In this document: piece after piece, positions 7,537 to 14,107 of the stretch
Layout of the letters: each line of letters opens with the position of its first letter
Numbering within the stretch: the stretch's first letter is position 1
Program-made: the position numbers and the translations under genes
Notes under the pieces: generated by a model
Told to the model about the DNA's origin: nothing
What the model saw: the letters and a program-made list of their open reading frames with translations, nothing else
Database searches by the model: none
Assembly: GCA_903872255.1 (NCBI GenBank)
Contig: CAIQJW010000124.1
Coordinates: 1-15,251 of the forward strand
Origin: an uncultured delta proteobacterium
GTDB lineage: Bacteria; Desulfobacterota; Syntrophorhabdia; Syntrophorhabdales; Syntrophorhabdaceae
Direction: 5' to 3'
Length of the DNA stretch: 15,251 nt

Positions 7537-7584
7537 TTCCCCGCCAGATCATGAACCATTTCAACAAAGATGCCGTCTCGCAAC

Positions 7585-7613
7585 ATTATCATTCGGAATG
7601 CGGGTTTTGTCAA
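7585..7613 (-). promoter_or_regulatory. Strong sigma70-type promoter for the ferredoxin-ACR3 unit
   Basis: On the minus strand a perfect TTGACA (7613-7608) is followed after 17 bases by GATAAT (7590-7585), five of six consensus bases. The start point would be near 7578, giving a leader of about 42 bases before the ATG at 7536. Confidence 0.75.
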
Positions 7614-7640
7614 TGGACGGGAGGCTTGACCAGGCGCGCA

Positions 7641-7713
7641 TGCATTGCCCTTGCATTGCCCTTGCATTGCCTGCAACTCCTTGATTATACGTCTCTTTAT
7701 GACATGCATTGCC
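7641..7713. repeat. Four copies of TGCATTGCC between divergent promoters
   Basis: TGCATTGCC occurs at 7641-7649, 7652-7660 and 7663-7671 with an 11-bp period (unit TTGCATTGCCC), and a fourth time at 7705-7713. The distances of 11, 11 and 42 bases are close to whole turns of DNA, so the copies would face the same side of the helix. The last copy overlaps the -35 box of the plus-strand promoter, and the first lies 27 bases from the minus-strand -35. This looks like an array of operator sites shared by two divergent transcripts, though a chance tandem duplication is possible. Confidence 0.55.
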
Positions 7714-7737
7714 ATTCCCCGGCTCTTAGGGTATATT
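7709..7737 (+). promoter_or_regulatory. Promoter for the mrf operon
   Basis: TTGCCA (7709-7714) and TATATT (7732-7737) are separated by 17 bases. The start point would be near 7744, leaving a leader of about 60 bases before the ATG at 7803. The -35 overlaps the fourth copy of the TGCATTGCC word. Confidence 0.6.
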
Positions 7738-7802
7738 ATCAATCGCGCATCGATCAGAAACATCTTCGAAAGGTCTTTTTTTGCGGTGGAGGTTTTTATA
7801 GC

Positions 7803-8087
7803 ATGATAAGTTATGTAAGACAGGTCCCTATATGCAGGTCGGTTCTAAAAGCCATAGAAGAATCATTAGCACAGAGCGGCGACGCGAGTTTTCGAGCAAA
7901 AATAAGCGATATTCCCACTATCGAAAGTGTATTGAGAGCCGTAAGCCTGTATCAGAACCTGAATACCGACGAAGAACTGCGAGCTTTTATGATCAAACAT
8001 ATATTGAGCGATCTTCGCTTAACGAAAGATCAGCAGCAGCAGTTTATGAAAAATAATGATGCGTCCCGTGACCAAAGCATGCAGTAG
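7803..8087 (+). CDS. Unknown 94-residue helical protein, first gene of the mrf operon
   Basis: I do not recognise this protein. It is rich in charged and helix-forming residues throughout, with one likely long helix around VLKAIEESL and another around TKDQQQQFMK, and has no signal peptide, membrane segment or metal motif. Its two halves do not look repeated. The ATG at 7803 is chosen because GGAGG (7788-7792) precedes it by 10 bases and a promoter ends 66 bases upstream. A longer in-frame reading to 7551 would run through both promoters and the repeat array, so it is unlikely. The mrfA-type gene starts 18 bases after the TAG stop with only a poor ribosome site, suggesting cotranscription and perhaps coupling. 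A helper of the helicase-nuclease pair is the simplest guess from position alone. Confidence 0.65.
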   Translation: MISYVRQVPICRSVLKAIEESLAQSGDASFRAKISDIPTIESVLRAVSLYQNLNTDEELRAFMIKHILSDLRLTKDQQQQFMKNNDASRDQSMQ

Positions 8088-8105
8088 AGCTGTCAGCTTG
8101 AACGT

Positions 8106-10463
8106 ATGGCCCGGGTAAGCCTTTCGGAATGGCTGGCCCGCGCCGAAAATGACAGGCGTTTCAGGGAAAACGCGACTGCCATAAGGTACATTGATGCATC
8201 GGACGGCAGCTTCGCCCCGTATCCTCAATGGGTCAACCCCCTTCTGCAAGAGGTACTGACCGACCGCGGCATCACAAAACTCTACAGTCACCAGGCACGG
8301 GCCATCGAGTTCGTTCACCAGGGCAGGGACATTGTCCTTGTCACGCCCACCGCCAGCGGCAAGACCTTATGCTACAACATCCCGGTACTGCAGAGGATCA
8401 TCGAGGAGCCGGAAACCCGTGCCATTTATCTCTTCCCCACAAAAGCCCTGGCCAACGACCAAATGACAGAGGTCCACGGTCTCATCCGGGAACTCAAGGC
8501 AAACATAAAGACATTCACATATGACGGCGACACACCGGATGATGCCCGGCAGGCCATCCGCAAGCAGGGCAACGTCGTCGTCACCAATCCCGACATGCTG
8601 CACGCGGGCATCCTGCCGCATCACACGAAGTGGCAGAAGCTTTTTTCCAATCTGAAGTATGTGGTCGTAGATGAACTTCACACGTATCGCGGCGTCTTCG
8701 GGAGCCATGTGACCAACGTGTTCCGTCGCCTGAAAAGGATCTGCCGGTTCTACGGGCAGGACCCCATCTTCATCTGCTGTTCCGCCACGGTGGCAAACCC
8801 GAAGGAACACGCGGAAAACCTGCTGGAAAAGGATATCGTCCTTATCGATGAAAGCGGCGCGCCAAGGTCGGCCAAGACCTTTATCCTCTATAACCCGCCC
8901 GTCGTGAACAGGGAACTGGGGATACGCCAATCGGCCATGACCCCCGCGCGCAACATGATGAACGACCTTATCGGCAACAGGATACAGACCATTGCCTTCA
9001 CGACGAGCAGGCTCAATGTGGAGGTCCTTACCAAGTACCTCAAGGACATGTTCAGGGGAAGAATACCCGATGACCATTACGTGACGGGTTATCGGGGCGG
9101 GTACCTGCCCAACTTGCGGCGGGAGATCGAAAAAGGCCTGCGCGAGAAAAGCATCATGGGGGTTGTAAGCACAAACGCCCTTGAGCTTGGGATCGATATC
9201 GGGGACCTGGAGGCATGCATCATGGTGGGCTATCCGGGCACGATCGCCAGCACCTGGCAGCAGGCAGGCAGGGCTGGCCGCAGGACAGGGGAGAGCCTGG
9301 CGGTCCTTATTGCAAAGAGCAATCCCATGGACCAGTTCATCGTGGAGAACCCCGACTATTTCTTTGCACGCTCCCCCGAGTACTGCAGGGTCAACCCGGA
9401 CAACCTTCTGATATTGCTCCATCACATAAAGAGTGCGGCATTCGAGCTGCCCTTTGAAGAAGGCGAGATGTTCGGCAAGGAAGACCTCATGGAACTCCTT
9501 GCCTACCTGGAAGAAAAGGGTGTGCTTCACCGGGTCGACCAGCGCTGGCACTGGGCGGCGGAGAATTACCCTGCGGACGAGGTGAGCTTAAGGACGATCA
9601 GCACCGAGAACGTTGTCGTCGTCGATACGACCGATACCGGGAGCCACCGGGTGATCGCCGAGGTGGATTGGGAGAGCGCCTTCACGACGCTCCACGACGG
9701 CGCTATCTACATGATGGAATCGCAGCAGTACCACGTCGACCTCCTGGACCTCGAGCGCAAGAAGGCGTATGTCAAAAAGGTCGATGTGGACTATTACACC
9801 GACGCCATGAACTACACCAACGTAAAGGTCATAGACGACTTCGACAAGAAGATAAAGAACGACATCATTATTGAACACGGGGAGGTCCAGGTAACCCGCA
9901 AGGTGGTCGGTTATAAAAAGATAAAATTCTACACGTCGGAAAATGTCGGCTATGGCGACGTGGACCTGCCGCAGAGGGATATGCACACCACGAGCTACTG
10001 GTTCACCCTTCCCTGGGACCTGCTCAATGCATTACAGCTCACCCGCCTAGATATTGTCGACGGGCTTGCCGGGCTCACGTACTGCCTCCATCACATTTCG
10101 GCCATGCTCCTCATGTCGGATATCCGTGACGTCGACTGGTGCATAGGCGACAAGAGCGGCGAATGGTATGTCCGCCCCGGGAATAACCGCAGGGTCATAA
10201 CGACAAGCCCGACGAAGCCCGTGAGCGTGATGGACAACGCCTATGACCCGACCGTCTTTATTTTTGACGCCTATCCGGGGGGCATCGGTTTTTCGGAAAA
10301 CCTCTTTGACCGGCACGACGAACTGATAAAGGCCGTTCGTTCGGTCATCGCCTCGTGCCCGTGCGAACACGGCTGCCCTATGTGCGTCGGGCCCCTCCTG
10401 GAAGTAGGGCCGTCGGCCAAGCACTCAGCCCTCAAAATACTCGATATGATGATGGGACCATGA
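8106..10463 (+). CDS. mrfA: MrfA/YprA-type DEAD/DEAH-box DNA helicase with C-terminal cysteine cluster
   Basis: This cytosolic 785-residue superfamily 2 helicase has TPTASGKT (80-87), VVVDELH (186-192), SAT (226-228), a STNALELGIDIG strand-loop (355-366) and QAGRAGR (386-392). The C-terminal MZB (DUF1998) region includes DAYPGGIGFSE (721-731) and four cysteines in C751-P-C753-x3-C757-x2-C760, expected to bind zinc. This order is that of B. subtilis MrfA (YprA), a 3'-5' helicase that works with the exonuclease MrfB to repair mitomycin-type DNA damage independently of UvrA. The next gene is MrfB-like and overlaps this one as ATGA, which supports the assignment. The frame has a stop just upstream (8085-8087), so ATG 8106 is the earliest start. 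Other Lhr-like helicases are more distant alternatives. Confidence 0.9.
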   Translation: MARVSLSEWLARAENDRRFRENATAIRYIDASDGSFAPYPQWVNPLLQEVLTDRGITKLYSHQARAIEFVHQGRDIVLVTPTASGKTLCYNIPVLQRIIEEPETRAIYLFPTKALANDQMTEVHGLIRELKANIKTFTYDGDTPDDARQAIRKQGNVVVTNPDMLHAGILPHHTKWQKLFSNLKYVVVDELHTYRGVFGSHVTNVFRRLKRICRFYGQDPIFICCSATVANPKEHAENLLEKDIVLIDESGAPRSAKTFILYNPPVVNRELGIRQSAMTPARNMMNDLIGNRIQTIAFTTSRLNVEVLTKYLKDMFRGRIPDDHYVTGYRGGYLPNLRREIEKGLREKSIMGVVSTNALELGIDIGDLEACIMVGYPGTIASTWQQAGRAGRRTGESLAVLIAKSNPMDQFIVENPDYFFARSPEYCRVNPDNLLILLHHIKSAAFELPFEEGEMFGKEDLMELLAYLEEKGVLHRVDQRWHWAAENYPADEVSLRTISTENVVVVDTTDTGSHRVIAEVDWESAFTTLHDGAIYMMESQQYHVDLLDLERKKAYVKKVDVDYYTDAMNYTNVKVIDDFDKKIKNDIIIEHGEVQVTRKVVGYKKIKFYTSENVGYGDVDLPQRDMHTTSYWFTLPWDLLNALQLTRLDIVDGLAGLTYCLHHISAMLLMSDIRDVDWCIGDKSGEWYVRPGNNRRVITTSPTKPVSVMDNAYDPTVFIFDAYPGGIGFSENLFDRHDELIKAVRSVIASCPCEHGCPMCVGPLLEVGPSAKHSALKILDMMMGP

Positions 10464-11770
10464 GTCTGAAAGACCGCTTAAGCCGCCTTGTCGGTGATGC
10501 AGCCACAACCGGTGAGGCTAAAGCCGATCCCCGTCAGGCTACTATGCGCGAACTCCGTGACAGGATCGATACGCTCATGAGGCGCCGTGAACGCATCATC
10601 CCGCCGAACACACCTCGGGCCTCGAGGGATGCCGTACCGCTGGGGGTTGCCGTTGCCGGCGAGGAGGTCCGCACACCGCACGGTAAGTTCTTTATGTCCC
10701 GCACTATCCTGAATGCGGATGATGTGTACGGGTATCGGCGCGTCCGTGATTTTGCCTGTCCGAGCATGCCGGCCGCAGCCTTCCTTACCGGCCATCAAGC
10801 CTTTACCGATATGTCAATAAAGGATGGCCTGTTTCTCGACACCGAGACCACAGGTCTTTCCGGCGGCACGGGGACCTTCCCATTCCTCATCGGCCTGGGA
10901 TGGTTCGAGGAAGATTCATTCATCACCTGCCAGCTTTTCGCACGGGACTTCTCCGAGGAAGGCGCCGTATTGCGGTACCTGTCGGAGATGGCGTCCGGCA
11001 AGGAATTTCTCGTCACCTTCAACGGCAAGGCATACGACATCAATCTTCTCACAACACGTTTCATCCTGAATCGATCGCACGATATGCTGGCCGGGATGCC
11101 CCACATCGATCTTCTCCACCCGAGCAGGAGGATATTTGCCCACCGCCTTGAAAACGCGCGCCTGTCAACCATAGAATCGCACATACTCGGCGTGAGGCGC
11201 GAGGGCGATGTGCCCGGCTTCGAGATCCCCCAGCGCTATTTCGACTGGCTTCGTCAAAATGATGGAATGTTCCTGAAGGACGTCTTTGAGCACAACAGGC
11301 TGGACATTATCTCCATGGCCTCCCTTTTGAAGTACCTCACCGATCTTGTAGAAAATAGTATAGAGATGGAAAATTATCATCATGGCGATCTTTTGAAACT
11401 CGCCCTGTTCCTCCATGAACGCGGAGATGTCGAAAGGTCCCTGCGAATGTTCGAGTCATTAATTATGTCTCCTCTTCCTGATGTGGCAACAGGCGCGCGG
11501 CGCCCTCTCTCCATCATATACAAAAAAATGCGTCGCTGGGACGATGCCGTCAAACTCTGGCTCACCCTCGCTCACGCCGATCAACACGACATTTTTGCAA
11601 TAGAGGAGCTTGCCAAATTCTATGAACACCAGACGCGAGAATTGGAAAAAGCAGTGGAGATCGTGCGCGGCCTTCTTGAAAATAGGGGACATCTAAACGA
11701 GATTCACTGTACATCACTGGAATATCGCTACAAACGTTTGCTATACAAGGCTTCCCTCAAAGAAAAATAA
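10460..11770 (+). CDS. mrfB: MrfB/YprB-type RNase H-fold exonuclease with TPR-like tail
   Basis: This 436-residue protein has a DnaQ-like (RNase_H_2) 3'-5' exonuclease domain. Acidic metal ligands are D127 and E129 in FLDTETTGL, D193 in FNGKAYD, and H278 with D282 in EHNRLD. Their spacing matches what I recall for B. subtilis MrfB. Residues about 305-410 are helical with TPR-like pairs (LALFLHERGDVERSLRMFE, WDDAVKLWLTL), probably a protein-interaction tail. The first 100 residues are basic and less conserved. In B. subtilis MrfB degrades DNA after MrfA opens it in mitomycin repair. The ATG overlaps the mrfA stop. A longer reading from 10355 would lie inside mrfA and is rejected. The HD-domain gene follows after 27 bases. 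Confidence 0.88.
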   Translation: MSLKDRLSRLVGDAATTGEAKADPRQATMRELRDRIDTLMRRRERIIPPNTPRASRDAVPLGVAVAGEEVRTPHGKFFMSRTILNADDVYGYRRVRDFACPSMPAAAFLTGHQAFTDMSIKDGLFLDTETTGLSGGTGTFPFLIGLGWFEEDSFITCQLFARDFSEEGAVLRYLSEMASGKEFLVTFNGKAYDINLLTTRFILNRSHDMLAGMPHIDLLHPSRRIFAHRLENARLSTIESHILGVRREGDVPGFEIPQRYFDWLRQNDGMFLKDVFEHNRLDIISMASLLKYLTDLVENSIEMENYHHGDLLKLALFLHERGDVERSLRMFESLIMSPLPDVATGARRPLSIIYKKMRRWDDAVKLWLTLAHADQHDIFAIEELAKFYEHQTRELEKAVEIVRGLLENRGHLNEIHCTSLEYRYKRLLYKASLKEK

Positions 11771-11797
11771 ACCTGATACGATATGGCGGTGTAAACT

Positions 11798-12412
11798 ATG
11801 GAAACAACAAAACCTATTCTGGGACAACGATTTGAAGAAGCCCTGATGTACGCGGCGCAACTCCACGCCCGGCAAATACGCAAGGGAAGCGAAGTCCCGT
11901 ACATTGCCCATCTCATAGGAGTGGCAAGCATCGCCCTTGAATACGGCGCCGACGAGGACGAGGCAATAGCCGCCCTCCTTCACGATGCCATCGAGGATCA
12001 AGGCGGAGCCGAAGCCAGGGAAGCGATCCGGAATCGTTTCGGCGTCACCGTTGTCTCAATCGTCGAAGGCTGCACCGATGCCGATGTCAAACCAAAGCCC
12101 CCCTGGCGCCAGAGAAAAGAAGCCTACATAGCCCATATCAAGGACGCGTCCCCATCCATCCGTCTCGTTTCCTGCTCCGACAAGCTCCACAACGCCCGGG
12201 CCATCCTGAAAGACTACCGCATCCATGGCGATAACCTCTGGGAAAGGTTCAAAGGAGGCAGGGACGGGACCCTCTGGTATTACCGGTCCCTCTCGGACAC
12301 ATTCCGGGCCGTATATCCCTCACCGCTCGCTGAAGAATTAGAACGAGTCGTTTCCGAGATCGAAAAGCTGGTATGGCAGAATATGACGCCATGCGAAGAA
12401 GAGGGAAATTAA
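11798..12412 (+). CDS. Small HD-domain phosphohydrolase, alarmone-hydrolase (MESH1/SpoT-HD) type
   Basis: This 204-residue single-domain enzyme has the metal-binding HD pattern of ppGpp hydrolases: H38 in YIAHLIGVA, H62-D63 and E66-D67 in LLHDAIED, and D128 in SCSDKLHNAR. Upstream R-K-G-x-E-x-P-Y matches the nucleotide loop of MESH1 and SpoT. There is no synthetase, TGS or ACT domain, so it would be a hydrolase-only small alarmone hydrolase that removes the 3' pyrophosphate from (p)ppGpp or a related nucleotide. It is the last gene of the mrf operon, 27 bases after mrfB, behind a mediocre GGCGGT site (11785-11790). Its stop overlaps the stop of the convergent unknown gene by four bases. The fold is secure; the substrate is inferred. 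Confidence 0.85.
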   Translation: METTKPILGQRFEEALMYAAQLHARQIRKGSEVPYIAHLIGVASIALEYGADEDEAIAALLHDAIEDQGGAEAREAIRNRFGVTVVSIVEGCTDADVKPKPPWRQRKEAYIAHIKDASPSIRLVSCSDKLHNARAILKDYRIHGDNLWERFKGGRDGTLWYYRSLSDTFRAVYPSPLAEELERVVSEIEKLVWQNMTPCEEEGN

Positions 12413-13122
12413 GGTTCTTCAACAAGTTTACCCGTTTCAATGAATTGTCTTATATATATAATTGCCCTTTCCGGCGCAGACAGTGTGTAATTATCAATGA
12501 CCCGGTTCTGCTTTTGTTTTTTCTTAAGATCATACTCTCGTAATTCTTTTTCAAAAGTTGTTTCAATATAATAAGCGACGCTTGAAAGTTGTTTCTTTGT
12601 TAAATTGTATTGAACTCGCTTTATTTTCTTATCGTATTTTTTCTTTGAAGAAATAATCGGGATAATATCAATTGAGCTATTAAATAATTTCTCTTCACCA
12701 GTCTTGTACCTTGCTTTTGCAAGAGCAATATCTGTTTCATGATCTGCCGGGGATATTCCTTTAGATAATGTCTCGAATAAATCTCCCGAGCTGATCATAT
12801 TATCAACGGCAGTCGAAAATTCCAGCGACAGATTCTTAATTTCTATATTCTTACTATTCGTCCATTTAGACATAAGCTTCCTGGCTTCGGACAGTTTTTC
12901 TCCCGAAAGATAAACTGATTCCAGACCATCGGCCTTGTTATTGACAGAATAAACCCGTTTACTATCAAGGCATTGTCTTAAACTTCTCACCAAATCGATC
13001 GTAAATTCATATTTTTCGTTTCGTGAATTGCAATAGTCCATGTACCAATATTGACCAAAACCTAATGCAGCAACCAAAAGAAAAAGGATCGATATTCTTA
13101 TTGCTTTCTTCGAGATATTCAT
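12409..13122 (-). CDS. Unknown membrane-anchored protein, A+T-rich gene
   Basis: I do not recognise this 237-residue protein. A positively charged start and one hydrophobic segment (about 10-24) suggest a single N-terminal anchor or signal, leaving a Lys/Ser/Glu-rich, mostly helical domain outside the membrane. There are few cysteines and no motif I can name. The gene is visibly richer in A+T than the mrf operon beside it, suggesting a different origin. It starts 6 bases after the usp stop without a ribosome site of its own, so it is probably cotranscribed and coupled with usp. Its 3' end overlaps the HD gene stop by four bases. Confidence 0.7.
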   Translation of the reverse strand: MNISKKAIRISILFLLVAALGFGQYWYMDYCNSRNEKYEFTIDLVRSLRQCLDSKRVYSVNNKADGLESVYLSGEKLSEARKLMSKWTNSKNIEIKNLSLEFSTAVDNMISSGDLFETLSKGISPADHETDIALAKARYKTGEEKLFNSSIDIIPIISSKKKYDKKIKRVQYNLTKKQLSSVAYYIETTFEKELREYDLKKKQKQNRVIDNYTLSAPERAIIYIRQFIETGKLVEEP

Positions 13123-13128
13123 AATTAT

Positions 13129-13578
13129 TCATTTTGTCAGCAGTACGGGGCATTTGGAACCTTTAAGGACATTGCGGGCCACGTTGCCAATAAAGTACCT
13201 GGCAATAGCCGATCTCCCGAGAGTTGCTATTACAATTAGATCGATCTTTTCTTCCATTTCCTCTTTTAGTATCTCATCGTAAGGAATTCCCCAACGGACA
13301 TGCGCGGCTACCGCTACGTCTTTAGCCCGGGGAAAGCGGCCAAGCTGCTCCTGCAAGCTTTCTTGAGCCCAGTCCACCGCGCGCTCCCTGGTGGAGTGCC
13401 GCACTGCCTCTTCGAGGAAAGTAAATTCCAGAACGGTACGGTAAATATCCCCGTGGAGGACATGGAGAAGGAAGAGCTTTGCCTCGTACTGTTGTGCTAT
13501 ATCCAATCCCTGCACTAATGCCCTGTCCGAATATTCCGAAAAATCAGTTGGTACCAAAATCTTGGTTGGCTTGAGCAT
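13129..13578 (-). CDS. Universal stress protein (UspA family)
   Basis: This cytosolic 149-residue protein of the UspA fold has the KILVPTDFSEYSDRAL start with D12, a LLHV strand, and an IDLIVIATLGRS strand-loop near 112-123. The usual ATP-binding loop G-x2-G-x9-G-(S/T) reads A118-x2-G121-x9-G131-N132, so the first Gly and the final Ser/Thr are replaced. It may bind ATP weakly or not at all, like the UspA subgroup. A GGGGGG run (13583-13588) precedes the ATG by 4 bases. The downstream unknown gene starts 6 bases after its stop. Confidence 0.9.
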   Translation of the reverse strand: MLKPTKILVPTDFSEYSDRALVQGLDIAQQYEAKLFLLHVLHGDIYRTVLEFTFLEEAVRHSTRERAVDWAQESLQEQLGRFPRAKDVAVAAHVRWGIPYDEILKEEMEEKIDLIVIATLGRSAIARYFIGNVARNVLKGSKCPVLLTK

Positions 13579-13877
13579 CGTTCCCCCCGTTATATGCAGT
13601 CTCTATCTACTCTAATTATAGCAGCGTTTCAGTCCCTGTGGAGCTCCAGCTTGAATATCGTGCGTAAAATATTAATGAAGCATATCAATTATACAACCCG
13701 CTCACAATATCAATCATTCTGTGAAGAATGAACGTATAGGACCCGGCCTTAAATGGCGCGATATTAAATTTCATAATGCCTTTTGCGAATTAAAGGTGTT
13801 GTGCCTCTGAAGGGGGCTGTTGCAGTGTCCGGCGAGGGGACAAACATTTGTATATAAATAATTCGTGCGTGTATGAT
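13579..13877. other. 299-base gap with no clear gene
   Basis: Between usp and the lysine-rich gene I see only a TATAAT on the minus strand (13620-13615), a plausible usp -10 box without a good -35, the 10-bp palindrome TGGAGCTCCA (13639-13648), and a weak six-pair hairpin around 13714-13731. A 29-codon minus-strand reading at 13685-13774 has only a weak ribosome site. No terminator with a T-run was found. Confidence 0.5.
13615..13620 (-). promoter_or_regulatory. Possible -10 box for usp
   Basis: The minus strand reads TATAAT, a perfect -10 box, 37 bases before the usp ATG. No six-base match to TTGACA lies at 16-18 bases, so an activator or another sigma factor would be needed. Confidence 0.3.
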
Positions 13878-13994
13878 CTATTTCTGCGCGCGCTTCGGTT
13901 CTTTGTCCTTCTTCTCTTTCAGACTTTGCGCTTCTTTGATAGCTTTTTGCTTCTGGTCCTTGTCTCTACCTTTCTTCCCGCCCTAGTCTCCCAT
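13878..13994 (-). pseudogene. Small lysine-rich protein gene interrupted by TAG at codon 4
   Basis: An ATG at 13994 follows a perfect AGGAGG (14001-14006) by 6 bases and a strong promoter by about 60 bases. The frame reads M-G-D, then TAG (13985-13983), then 34 further sense codons to a TAG stop at 13880-13878. The part after the interruption begins GGKKGRDKDQKQKA and is very rich in Lys, Asp, Glu and Gln. It resembles a type of tiny charged protein in related bacteria that, as I recall, opens M-G-D-K-G; this is memory, not a search. If so, TAG stands where AAG (Lys) is expected, one base change away. No other start codon rescues the frame. It is most likely a recent nonsense mutation or a read error; stop-codon readthrough is less likely. 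Confidence 0.6.
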
Positions 13995-14052
13995 TGTCTA
14001 CCTCCTGTAGTATTCTAGCTGAAGGACCACTGACGCTATTAATAGTAATAGT

Positions 14053-14081
14053 ATTATGCATGTGTGGGTCTCAAGTGTCAA
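14053..14081 (-). promoter_or_regulatory. Strong sigma70-type promoter for the lysine-rich gene
   Basis: On the minus strand a perfect TTGACA (14081-14076) is separated by 17 bases from CATAAT (14058-14053), five of six consensus bases. The start point would be near 14046, about 52 bases before the ATG at 13994. It lies just after the stop of the PIG-L-type gene. Confidence 0.7.
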
Positions 14082-14107
14082 GCAATGCAAGATGTTCATG
14101 GACGAAA

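Noticed and set aside
7641..7671. CRISPR-like array
   Set aside because: The 11-bp units are directly adjacent, with no spacers and no cas genes.
7518..7763. 81-codon minus-strand frame upstream of the ferredoxin-type gene
   Set aside because: It runs through the promoters and the 11-bp repeats, overlaps the ferredoxin start in another frame and has no recognisable motif.
7551..7802. N-terminal extension of the 94-residue protein
   Set aside because: It would be translated across both predicted promoters and the repeat array and has no ribosome site; GGAGG before 7803 decides the start.
8367..9551. 394-codon frame on the minus strand inside mrfA
   Set aside because: It is antisense to a strongly conserved helicase and its translation shows no family motif; long antisense frames are common in GC-rich genes.
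10355..10459. Longer start for the MrfB-like protein
   Set aside because: These codons lie inside the conserved cysteine-cluster end of mrfA, and the ATG at 10460 forms a typical ATGA junction.
13685..13774. 29-codon minus-strand frame before usp
   Set aside because: Only a weak AAAGG site precedes it, no family is recognised, and frames of this size occur by chance.
13983..13985. Pyrrolysine insertion at the amber codon
   Set aside because: At least five genes in the window end in TAG, including this one, and no pyl gene is present; a mutation or error is simpler, though not excluded.
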